A DNA stretch of 64,000 nt from Setophaga petechia (lineage: Eukaryota; Chordata; Aves; Passeriformes; Parulidae): contig JANCRA010000012.1 in NCBI GenBank assembly GCA_024362935.1, positions 496,001-560,000 of the forward strand, written 5' to 3'. The notes below the pieces were generated by a model, which saw only the letters and a program-made list of their open reading frames with translations, had not been told where the DNA came from and did not search any database. Position 1 is the first letter of the stretch; each line of letters opens with the position of its first letter. This document shows, piece by piece, positions 14,847 to 25,700 of this stretch. A program made the translations under genes and the position numbers.

Positions 14847-15342
14847 CATCCTGGAGGTCATTGGGAAGAGTGTGGCCAGCAGGCTGAAGGAGGTGATCCT
14901 GCCCCTCTACTCAGCCCCAGTGAGGCCACACCGGGAGGGCTGGGTCTGGTTCTGGGCTCCTCAGTACAGGAATGACAAGGAGCCACCAGAGCGGGTCCTG
15001 CAGAAGCCACAAAGATGATCTGGGGACTGGAGCATCTGTCTTGTGAGGAAAGACTTGTGGGAGCAGATTTGTTTAGTCTTTTCACCAGTGCCCAGTGACA
15101 CGCGGAGCAAAGGCCATAAACGAAAACACAAGTTCCACCTCAACATAAGAGTTCACACCATGGATAGCAGAGCACTAGAACAGTGCTGCTCAGGGAGGTC
15201 ATGGAGTCTCCCTGTCTGGAGACATCCAAAATCCAGCTGTACAGGTTCCTCTGTCACCTGCTATAAGGGGCTCTACCTTGGCAGGAGGTTTGGACTAGAT
15301 GATCTCCAGAGGTCCCTTCAACCCTGACTGTTCTGTGATTCA
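14847..15342 (+). mobile_element. CR1 LINE 3' fragment
   Basis: The left part contains hallmarks of the CR1 ORF2 3' region, such as GTGGCCAGCAGG, TCCTGCCCCTCTACTC and GGGTCTGGTTCTGGGCTCCTC. The right part carries the CR1 tail: GGTCATGGAGTCTCC, GGTTTGGACTAGATGATCTC, and CAGAGGTCCCTTCAACC followed by TTCTGTGATT. The middle is shortened and diverged, with frameshifts, so no protein can be encoded. The orientation is antisense to CADPS2. The 5' truncation is typical of LINEs. The exact left edge is uncertain by some tens of bases. Confidence 0.9.
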
Positions 15343-17138
15343 TGCAGAATAATTATGGGCTTGTTTTCTTTCTTGAGTAGTCTTCCTTCTGCAGAGTTAT
15401 CACTTGCTCTCTACAGATCATAGTTGTGGTTCCTGCCATCTGAAAATATGCTGCACCTGAAGATATCTGCATCCTTCAAATGAGAACCATTTGTACAACT
15501 ATTCACTTGGATTACTGGAAACTATTTTCAGCTTTTAATATACATGCTCTGCTTAACTGACATTTCTTTAAATTGCTTTTTCCTATTTATTGGGGGTTTT
15601 TACAGACTTTTTCCTATTCTGTCTAAGATAGGATGTTATGAATTTACAAACAATGCATTATTTTAAAGTTATTGCTTTCTCTCTAGTTGGTTTTTAAAAA
15701 TCTGGTACAATCTTTTTCCAATTTCCATCAGCCTAGTCCATTTCTGGCTTAGATTATGCCCATCTTTTCCATACAGCCCTCTGGCTGTCTAAACTTTAGC
15801 TAGTTCTTAACAAACCTCCTCCTCCTCACAACATTTTCCTCAAGAACATACTGAAATGCTCCCAGCACAAGGCACAGGGCCAGCTAAAGAGGCAGGATGA
15901 GCTTCAGAATGCTGCCATGGAAATTCTACTCTTTAAGTCCTATTTTTACATGACCCAAAAGATATTCCTTAGAATTCCTATATGAAAAATCATTGCAAGA
16001 AGCCCTAAAAAGATCTGATGGTATTTTACAACCAGCTACATGAAATCTCCAGTCAAAGCTACCTAAAAATAATTTTTCCTTAACTTTCCCATCCTTACAA
16101 CAGAAATTAAGAAACAAGTTTCTCCCACTCTCAAACATAAACCAGCAGACAGCATGATTTCTTCTCTCCTACCTCTGAAGCTAATTTTTCTGTATTTCTT
16201 ATCTTTTAAGACTGTTGCTTTCATCACGGCCAGAAGACATATACAATTAGAACTATTTTAACATAATTAACACTTTTTTAATTTTAGGGTGTTTGAGGTA
16301 GATGTTTTGGCAGGCAAGGCAATTTGCTTTTTACATGTTTTCTTTGAGCCTGGATCCTTTCCTTCTCTACACTTGGTTATCCTGTTTTTCAGAGGGTGCA
16401 ATACAGTCCACACTGCCCTCACCAAGGTTTTTCTTCCAGAAGTGTGGCTCAGGATGCTGCTGGCTGCAGTCTCAGACCAGCTGTGGAGCTTACAGCCCAG
16501 CCAGCATCACCCATATGGTCAGCACTTTTGCCCATCAGGCCCCATGCAGGTGAATAGCACAGCCAGTCAGCATGGCATGGAGATGCAGAAACTGGACGGC
16601 TGGAGCTCCCAGAGAAGAAAACCAGAATGAGGAACAAGATTTATTGTTGCTCTGGCCATGGCTGTAGCAGTCAGGCAGTGTGCTGCAGAAGCACAGCCAT
16701 GGAATCAAACAAGTGGCAATACCAACAAACTCAGCTGAAACTTATTTCTGAGGCCTCCTGACAGACTGCTCTATCTGCCCCCCTGAAAGAATTTTTTAAT
16801 GTGGCTTAAGTGCCCCCAGTACCCAAACGCTGTAACAATCATTTTCCTCTGCTGTAACCAATTTGTTTTCCTACCTTTGGCTTTCAGCTTTCCTAATAAG
16901 CTGTCAATTAGTTATGCAAATTTGAAAAACAAACATTCAGCCCTGCTTATGGTAACCTCTTGCTCGTTGCCATCCAAGTTCAATGGGTCTGTATTGCAGA
17001 TGGTGAATTTGATTATCAAGCCCAGTCCCCACAGAAAGCAAGGCAGCACCAGCAGTTTATTTTTTAACTACAGACTTATATGCTAGAACTGTAAATAACA
17101 GTGTGCACTTTTGGGTGGTATTAGAAAGATATTAGCTA
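15343..17138. other. Intronic DNA between two CR1 fragments
   Basis: This is AT-rich sequence with a GC-richer patch at about 16430-16620. Overlapping frames cross the patch (up to 113 codons), none recognised. No RNA gene or repeat is identified. Confidence 0.65.
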
Positions 17139-17564
17139 TTGGAGAGCATCCAAAGGACAGCAATGAAGACGGTGAAGGGCCTTGAGAGGAAACCTATGAG
17201 AAACAGCTGAGGTCACTTGGCCTGTTCATGCTGAAGAAGAGGAAAATGAGGGGAGACCTCACTCATGGAAGAGGAGGGGCAGGCACTGATCTTTTCTCTG
17301 TAGTGACCAGTGACAGGACCCAAGGGAATGCCTGAAGCAGGGAGGTTTAGGTTGGATATTAGAAAAAGGTTCTTCACCCAGAGGGTATTTGGGCTCTGAA
17401 CAGGCTCCCCAGGGCAGTGGTCACAGCACCAGCCTGACAGACCTCAAGAAGCACCTGGGCAATGCTCTCAGTCACACGGTGTGACTCCAGGGAATGGTGC
17501 TGTGCAGAGCACGGGCTGGACAGGATGATCCTTGTGGGTGCCTTCCAAGTCAGGATATTTTATG
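17139..17564 (+). mobile_element. CR1 LINE 3' fragment
   Basis: The fragment begins GGAGAGCATCCAAAGGACAGC and continues through GGGGAGACCTCACTCATGG. It carries the diagnostic AGGTTTAGGTTGGATATTAG and TTCTTCACCCAGAGGGT motifs, then GGCTCCCCAGGGCAGTGGTC and CGGGCTGGACAGGATGATC. It ends GTGCCTTCCAAGTCAGGATATTTTATG. This matches a CR1 3' end in the plus orientation. It is diverged and non-coding. The short tail differs from the TTCTRTGA form of the other copies, suggesting a different CR1 subfamily. Confidence 0.9.
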
Positions 17565-18252
17565 CACATAGAATTCCCACCAAGTTTTGGTCTGTTACTC
17601 ACCCTTCATCTGAACAGATAATCACTGGAAAAACCTTTTTTAAATCCTGCTTTTTAAAACACCATGTCTCCTTACTTTTCAGAACTCCAAACAAATTTCA
17701 ACCAACTTCAATGTAAGGCCGAAAGCTGATTCTTGGGCTTGGACTGGACATGTTGAAACCTGGCACAGATGTAACAAATTGAGGGGGATTCTAATTAAAA
17801 AAGACCTGTCAATCCAAATGTGAGCACCAGAACTGTAGCACTTCTACAAAATGTAGCCTGATATGCTGCTCTAGCCAGATTATTAAAAAAATTTCTGAAG
17901 GCTGTAACATGATTAGTCCCTTGCTGAAGCTCTATTAATTAGCTAAATGTGTGCTGAATTTTAAATGTAAACAGCCTTCTTTGTAGTTGTTTTTCAGGAC
18001 TGCATTTTATTCCACTAATGGGTCATGCTTAGGACATCTGTCTGACCCATGATCAGGCTGACAGGTACCAGCTGGATCGCATCACGCAGCAACATGTGAA
18101 TTAAAAGCACCAAGACCATTTTACAGAAATCACCTTTAAAAGTGTAATTTTGTGACTTTTTCTGACTTCTATTTAAGCTTCTGTATACTCCAGACCCACT
18201 GCACCTTCCTTCACCACAAAGCTTTCTCAGTTAATCAACAAAGTAAAGAGAA

Positions 18253-18271
18253 CCCCCCCCCCCCAAAAAAA
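18253..18271. repeat. C12 A7 homopolymer junction
   Basis: Twelve C are followed directly by seven A. The G-rich complement is on the minus strand, so the nascent CADPS2 transcript would contain a U7G12 stretch. The exact length is error-prone in sequencing. Confidence 0.93.
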
Positions 18272-21011
18272 TCCAACACACCTCTGCACAACACACTCTC
18301 ACCCTTTACCAGTTATTTAGGTTAGCTATTTTGTACTCATTCTGAATCTCTGAACTGCAGCAGGCTTATGTCTCCAGTTGATTTCAACGAGAACAGCAAC
18401 TGTTTCATGATCAAAGATTTGCAAAATTTAGAAATGTGTTTTAAAGGTAAACAAATAAAGGTTTTAAAGAATCAACGAAGACTGAACTAAATGCTTCCAT
18501 TAGTTCAAATAGTCTAATAAATATTATTCAGTATTTGCACTGGTATCCAGCAAAAGAACTCTGGACACTGAACTCCTGGGCATTTCCTCAAACAAAGCAA
18601 TGGACCTGAACAGGAAGCTGGTGCAGGAGACCTTTCTGCTCTCCTGCTCTACTCCAAGAACAAGGAGATAAAAATGTAGTAGGGCTGTTTTAGCACAAGT
18701 ATCAAGGGTCTTTTGGTGCTGAAGGTAACAAACTCCAACTCAGAGACTGTCATTACACTAGCTGAAACAATACTTTGACAGGGAACATAGACCTCCTTTT
18801 CAAATCACCAACCCCTGTGTCGAAGTCAGTTTAGTGGAAAGGGAACAGTCTTTACAAAAGCTGTTAATGTGTTCACACTGCTGTTTTACCATAACCTTTT
18901 CTGACAGTTCAACAGCAAGAACTTAACATTCATTAACATCTCTTCTAACTTAGGCTAAAAAGCAAATTAAGACCATCGCCAAAAATTAAATTTGCAGACT
19001 GTAATAAGGAACATTATCTGTATTGTTAACCTCAGTAATTTTCAGAGCTTTCAGTAAAAAAGGTTTTTTCCCCTCCCTAAACAAACAGTAATGAGAAGGA
19101 CATCTTATTGCTGCTTACACTGCACACAGCTTTCAGTCTATGCCTGCTCGTGCTTTGCAAACTCCCCTGCCACCAGTATTCACCATTATTTTTTCAAAGA
19201 ATCAGGTCTGGGTTCACAGACACACACAGGGCTTACCTACTTCTAAAAAAAAAGTCTCATTCCTTGACTAGTTCAGTTATTCTAGTCCCTGTACCACATG
19301 CTATTTACCTACACATTTTTTCAGTCCTTCAGGATAACTTATTCAAATTTGTTATGATTCAACATGAACATTTTGGAAGCAGCATTTGCCTCCTGTGTTG
19401 CTTTAGGAAAAGACAGACGCACCTTTCCTTTCAGTAGACAAAATCAGGTTTAAAGAAATAATTACTGTGAAGTCTACAGCCCCTGAAAGTCTTCATACTT
19501 AAGTCAGGAGAAATTACTATGCATATTCAGATCAAGTGCCATAAAACAATCCTAAGCCTGAAGACATCCATAGTGATCAATGTGCTTCTCTGATTCTGCA
19601 ATGATGCACTGTGGCAAGACATTCCTTCCCCCTTCCCTTCTTTACCAACACATTCAGCTGTTGTATATGGATGAGATAACCTGACAGGGGGTTATTTCTG
19701 TGACCCCCAGGTGAGAATAAATTGCGTAGTCTGGAGAGCAGATGTAGACAGAAAGAAAATTTAAATATCATGGACTGAAAGTCACTGCTTTACCATATAA
19801 AAGCTACACAAATTATCAGAGACAGAACCCTCCTACACACTCCCTGGAAATGTGGAAGGCTTTTCCCATAAAGTTTGGATGCATGTCCCTGGATACTTTT
19901 CTGGAAACTGAGAGGAAGGATCATCTGTACCTCCCATCAGCAAGTGGATGGTAAAGTACATAGAACCCTAATCTGTACTACTTCTTCGCTAGCTGGAATA
20001 CAAGTACCTCAATCATGCTGTATTGTTTATCTACTAGCAATGTGTGTTTATCCTGGGTAGTAAGTCATCTGCTAAACTCTTATGTCTGTTAAATTTGTGT
20101 ATCAAATAAATAATTCATTTTGTAATAGATCTAATTTGCCATTATTAAGAACTTGCAACAAGAGGACATTTTGGGGTGCTGGCTGCCTCAGTAAAGTTAT
20201 TGTCTACTGCCAGAGGCCTGTGCAAAGACAAAAAATTGTTTAAAACTCCCTTTTCCATTCATAGCATACACACAGTTATTCTCAGCATTAATGGTAGAAT
20301 AGAAATCTGCATTTCACAAGCTAAATTATCTTCCCCTCCAATTGCTTGGAAACTTCTCAGTGACTCCTGTTCAAGGAGGCCTTATCTTTGTTCCACAGGC
20401 AGTCTTAAAATAGTTATAGCATCTCTCACACGTAAATTTTTCTTTTCTTGCTGCTGTTTTTGGTGATAGAAGTCTGACCTCTGCATCATCAAACTGTCTT
20501 ATAATGCTGGCAGACAATTCAGTCCCCATGGGCCTACAGAATGCAGTCAGATGCAACCTGCACACCTGCTGGGTCATGATGATCAGGCTGGCACACTGGA
20601 GGGATGCAGCTCACCTGCAGTTCTCAGACCCATCTCTGTAACACCGCCAAGGAAACAAAAGCTGCATACTCAGTCTGGGTGCATTCTCAAATGTAGAAGA
20701 GCTTCCTCGCTCATTACCAGAAACAAGGCGTATTTCCAGGAGAATTCTTTTCAAGTAGATCATGGGGTGACATCTCAACTTTTGTTTCAGAGGTGTCCAA
20801 AAAAAGGACTTTGGCATCCATACATATCTGGGCCCATGGCCACTCCCATGAGTCCTGTGTGTTTAAAGCTCACTCCTCAAACAGTGAGAAACTTGTTACT
20901 CACATGAGGGTTATGGTCTTTTATTTCTCTTGGTCTTTTGCTCATCTTCTCTTCAGGGCATGTTACTGGTGGGGACTTGGACCTGTTCTTCCTTTCAATC
21001 TTAGCTTTGAA

Positions 21012-21031
21012 GTTCAACACCAGTGTTGAAC
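21012..21031. repeat. 9-bp perfect inverted repeat, 2-nt spacer
   Basis: GTTCAACAC, spacer CA, GTGTTGAAC. It is a compact palindrome that could be chance. It lies 80 bp left of the exon-like ORF described at 21111-21314. Confidence 0.75.
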
Positions 21032-21110
21032 ACAATGAATAGTAAGTACATTTTAGAGTAGCATAAAGGCAGCATCAGGAGAACCCAAGCAGGAAAGAAG
21101 GACATTTTAC

Positions 21111-21314
21111 CTCTTCCTGTCTGATCAGTTCACCATCAGCAGAAATTGACTTTCTGAAGCAGTACTCACTGCTAGTTGGATTAGAAAAGTGGTAAATCTC
21201 TTTCATGTGCAAGGATGAAAGCCTTAGCTTACTTCCCAGTGAGCCTTGATGGTTGTGCTCAGTAGTCCAAGAGGGAAAAAGAGCTAAAAGCATCACAGTG
21301 AGCTGCACTGCCAT
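21111..21314 (-). other. Exon-like ORF with strong start context and signal-peptide-like N terminus (unproven)
   Basis: On the minus strand CTCACCATGGCAG gives an excellent Kozak context at 21314. The 68-codon frame begins MAVQLTVMLLALFPSW, a short N-region plus hydrophobic core like a secretion signal. It ends GAA GAG followed by GTAAAATG, a plausible donor at 21110-21109, in phase 0. The rest of the peptide is polar with a single Cys. I do not recognise the family. No convincing next exon or promoter was found, and ORFs of this size are common by chance in the window. It lies inside the CADPS2 intron on the same strand. It could be a chance ORF, a lineage-specific secreted-protein exon or an alternative start. 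This is a candidate only. Confidence 0.15.
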
Positions 21315-21916
21315 GGTGAGGCTGTGGATTCCCAGCACACTTTGAGACACACTCCTTCTTCTTCCCCTCTGAGCCCCTTGCCAGAATTAAGGCACAGAAG
21401 ACTCATCAGCTCAAAGCATGCAGTGAAACAGAGGAAGATAAATGGAATTTTGTTCCCTTGTTTCCTTTTTTCAATTGTATTTGCAGCATATCTGAAGCAC
21501 AGTCAGAAGGCTGAGAGCTGGAATCAGGCAACAGAGATAATTTACAATTAATCACTGATTACTGCTGTAAGTCTCAGGTCAGAATTGGTGTTTCAAAAGA
21601 ACTTTTTTCTTCAGTTACATAACTTACATCAATTACTGGAGTCCCAAGGACCAGCTTACTTGTCTTTCCACAAATGAACATCTGTAAAATTTTTAGGACA
21701 GTATGCCACTGTCAGAATAAATGTCTGAATTTTAAGATTTCTTCTCTATTATTCCCTCCAAACACAAGCATAGGAAAAATGGTCAGACAGCAACTAAAAC
21801 CACCTTTACTACATGGGAGGAATTGATTGTGGAAGGAGATAAGACAACAGGGTTTCTAAAATGTCATCCATATGCCTTCCCAAAAACAAACTTCTGAGAA
21901 ATGAGAGAAGGTTAAC

Positions 21917-22785
21917 TGTCATGGTTTGACACTGGCACGATGCCAGTGCCCCCATGAAAATTCCCTCTCCCTGGCATCTGCTGTGAGTACCCGGAAATAA
22001 GCAAAGCAGGCTCCTACTTAGGGAAAAAAGAGAAAACTTTATTAACTAGACTACAAAAACTAAACCACAAATGAAGAAAATAAACACAAGGAGAATGAAA
22101 ACTACACAGAAACACTCCCCCTCCTCCTCCCACCAAATTCCCAGTACATTTACATTTCCCAAAATTATCCACACTCGGTCTGGCACTACCCTTTAGATAA
22201 TCAAATCTTCAGCTCATCAAGAGTAGACAGAGTCCTTCCTTGTGCCATGGACTTCTTGTCACAATCAGCACCGCCCAGAGTCCTTTTGCTATCTTGTGAC
22301 ATCTTCCTCCCATGCCAGGTGCTCTCACCACCTTGCATGGGGCAGAGGCCTGCTTTCAGGGTGGACCTTTTAAGGATGCCACGTCCCGTTCCAAGCAGAG
22401 CACAGTCTCATCTCTGGGACCTTTGTCCCCCCCATTTCTTCTACACCCCCTGGGGCCGAGGGGTCTCAACACTGAACTCTCTTGGCTCTGAGTCCCTGCT
22501 TCCCCCTGCAATGCAGTCTCTTAGCTGGACCACGTGGCTTTCCCCTTCCCCCCCGCCCAGCTAGCAGCTGAGCCAGGGGAGAGATGAATTTCTTCCCGCC
22601 GGAAATTCAAAGAGAACCCCGAGGAAAAAGAGCCCTGCTTTTAACCCCTGGGTCAGTGTTCTCAGAGGCGGATCCAATGCTCCAGTGGCCAAAACCAGGT
22701 GCCAGTCTTAAAATCCAAATACCTATTGGTGACCACAGCACAAACAACATATCCCAGATGTCCCATTTCCGGTCAAACCACCACA
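21917..22785 (-). mobile_element. Solo LTR of an avian endogenous retrovirus, about 869 bp
   Basis: The left end reads TGTCATGGTTTGAC and the right end, on the minus strand, reads TGTGGTGGTTTGAC. The termini therefore form a 14-bp imperfect inverted repeat with 12 matches, plus TG...CA ends. On the minus strand a TATA-like TTAAAAGC lies near 22644-22637 and an AATAAA at 22043-22038, consistent with U3-R-U5 running right to left. Flanking bases are ttaac on the left and gtaac on the right, a 5-bp target duplication with one mismatch, suggesting an older insertion. The centre (about 22240-22640) is GC- and C-rich, unlike the intron. No gag, pol or env remnant and no partner LTR is seen, so I call it a solo LTR. 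The family is probably ERVL-like but is not named with confidence. Confidence 0.8.
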
Positions 22786-25700
22786 GTAACGTTTTACCAA
22801 CTGATGCAAGGCTCATTTTTCAGACACAGAAGTGCCTGCAAGGAATAGAAATACAGTAACCACAAGCTCTTCCTGTCGTTGAAAGACAAAAGTGGAGACC
22901 TGGTTTATTGCTTTATGCTGTTACCAGTGATGGAAGTGGGACACGCAGATCTCCCTGAGCCCTGATGACTAGAATTGAAGAAGACACTCCTGGATATCCT
23001 TACACGAGCCTCTCCTGCCCCGGTATTTTTTTCATCAGGAATGTCCTTTGATTTGGCACTATCTGACAAAGGATTCTGAGTATCTTGAATTTTGGTCTGA
23101 CACAATATCACTGCTCGGATGTCTCTAAGTTTGGGAAACTTGCTCATTGCCTTTTTAAAAAAATCAAGCTTTTAAAATTATTTGGCTGTTTTGTTTTGGG
23201 CTTTTTTTCATAGCTTCCTGATAAGTTTTATTGAGCTAAAAATGATCAAAAGCCAAGAAAAAAAGGTAACTTGCTTTCCATTATGAAAGATGAAACTTTA
23301 AAATTACAAAATTACTTATCTGAAGAAAAAAAATTAAGGATATTTTCTAATTGGCAGATTTATCTCAAATAAAAGACTTCTGCACTACTGCCCTGAAGGA
23401 AGGTATAAGATATGACAAGAGAGTAAAGCCAAAGAGGTTCCAGTGGGCATTTCAGTGCTACTGATTACATTGCTTGTGTCATGGTTCATAACATCACTGC
23501 AAAAAACAGTACAGAACTAGACACTTAGATCTGCTTTGTTTCCTTTTGCTTCCAGGTAATTTAACTACTTACAAAGCAAACACTTTTGAAAGCATTAAAA
23601 ACTGAATTGCATTCAGAGACAATCAGTAAAACAGTGAAGGGGTAGTATTTGGATACTGACTCTTGTAATTTGTCCACAGATTTCTACCACAGCATTCCAG
23701 ATTGTCTGGACATAAACAAACCAAGGAGAATAAATAAACCAAAAGAAAAAGAAATAATATTCATGAAGCATACTTGTCATAGAAAATTACAGAGAAACAA
23801 ACACATAGAAACAAAGGATGCCTGCTGCTCTCAAAGGAAAACCTTCCTAGTTTCTGAAAAGTACAGTAAGAACAGAAAACTTGAATAAAACAAAAATATC
23901 AAGGTCTCATCCCCAGGCGATTATTCATTTTCTCATTCTGGGTTGCCAACCAGCATGCTGACATTCAAGCTGAGGGGAAATGCTGAAAGTAAAGCAATGC
24001 TCCCAAGTTCCAAGCACCCAGTTGCAGCTTTCCAGCTGGGCAGTGCTGCACCAGTAGCATGGTGAGCATCTTAGCAGTTACTTTGGCATCAGTTCTTAAG
24101 GTATCAGGAAGCACAAAGATGTCCAGAGAAATCAAATCATATGCACATCTAGGAGCATATGGACCTAAGTACAGATGCAGAACTGCATCTTTTGATTACT
24201 TCATAAGAAAAAAAAGAAAAAAAAAATCAACCAGCAGCATGGTCTTTAATAATCTTGCCAGTCACTGGCAATTGTGCAAGCAGGCAGGCTGTGTGGGACT
24301 CTGCTCTGAATGCTGGAGCACATCTCTGTGACCACATGCTGGCAAACAGACAGACAGAAGCCAGCTCTGACAAACTAACTGAGGTACAGACAGGGTAGCT
24401 CAGGGACCAGCTGCCCTAAACATGTGCTCAAAACACCTGCAGACATATTCTTCTTCCTTTAAATTATTCTTAAAATTCTAATCCCTTCTGATAACTCACT
24501 TCTGTAAGGACCATCACTACCTGGGTGAGAGGAACTGCAGAGTAAAATATAAAGCAGTACAAAGTATCAGAACCACACCAGGATTTGGGGCTGCGTTTGC
24601 CACACTGAGAAAGAAGAAAGTGAAAGGTCCAAAGAAGGGCCATAATAAATGCCTGATATGAAATTATATACTACAGATTAAGAATATGCTATTTGCTCAG
24701 TATTTTTGTTTTGCTAAGGAGGTATAAGACAGACACATTTATATAAAATGATAATTCAGTAAAAGAAGGGACTGTACACTTCACATTTCAAACAAAGCAA
24801 GCTAAGCAATGACCCTAAATGAATGCAATGACTTTAAGTTAATAGGAAAATCTGAATGAGGAAATTAGGAGAAATGGTTTAATGGCAAGGCCGAGTGGAA
24901 AGTTTCCTTAATGAGGTAGTTACTGCTCACTAGCAATGCTTGAAGAAGACATTCAGTAACTGGAACAGACTCAGTAATCTGTTTCTCCTAGTATGCTTTG
25001 TTCAAGATAATGTTGTTTCTTGTTGAGAATTTTGGGTGCAAAGAAACTTTATGCCTGCATTTAACTCTGAAGAAACCTCTTGCTTGCTCAGTGAGGATAG
25101 CTTTTTTAAGGCAACATGAAATAGAAAAAGCATCTCTAAAACTTAAGGAAATAAAAGCTTGAGAAGAATCTTGTTTTCCAATATAGCTTTTCAGAAATAC
25201 CCCATGTTGGGAAATGTAAATCAAGCAATACTTGAAAAAAAATTATTCAGAAAATATTTACTTCATCACTGTCTGTGGTCTGCCTTTACATTTCTCAGGA
25301 TATAAGAATTTGTTGTTGCTTTTGAAATTAGTATCAGAACAGATTTGAAATGGGGTTGAGAGAGATCAGTGAGAATTTAAAGCCTTACTTCTCCTTTACT
25401 GATTTCTGGATTTCAGCCATACATTTGCTGACTTTTTTTAGCCCTTACTTCCATGCCTTCTCTAGCTTGGTTTACATAGAGATTAAGAATTCACCATTAA
25501 CAGCACTTTTTCAAGATATTACTTTTATGTTTAAAAGATTTTGAGAAGTCACACAGCTCTAAGGATTTGATGGGAAAAGCTTTCTAACACAAAGTAAAAT
25601 AGTGACAGAGAGGTTCAATTAAAACATGCAAACAAAAGTTATTTATCCCACCATCTAGAAATCCAAGAGTAAGCAAAGCAATATACAGAGTAAATACCAG

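Larger units (their letters stand above)
17565..21916. other. Intronic DNA up to the 869-bp LTR
   Basis: It contains the C12A7 tract at 18253, the palindrome at 21012 and the exon-like ORF at 21111-21314. Otherwise it is unremarkable AT-rich sequence with short chance frames. Confidence 0.65.

Noticed and set aside
20371..20577. 68-codon minus-strand ORF with a CERC motif, considered as a next exon after the exon-like ORF at 21111-21314.
   Set aside because: There is no clear acceptor at a compatible position, no recognised family, and only isolated cysteines.
22905..23147. 81-codon minus-strand ORF with protein-like composition and an AATAAA overlapping its stop.
   Set aside because: No family is recognised and no convincing acceptor lies upstream. 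It lies next to an LTR, and AATAAA is frequent in AT-rich DNA.
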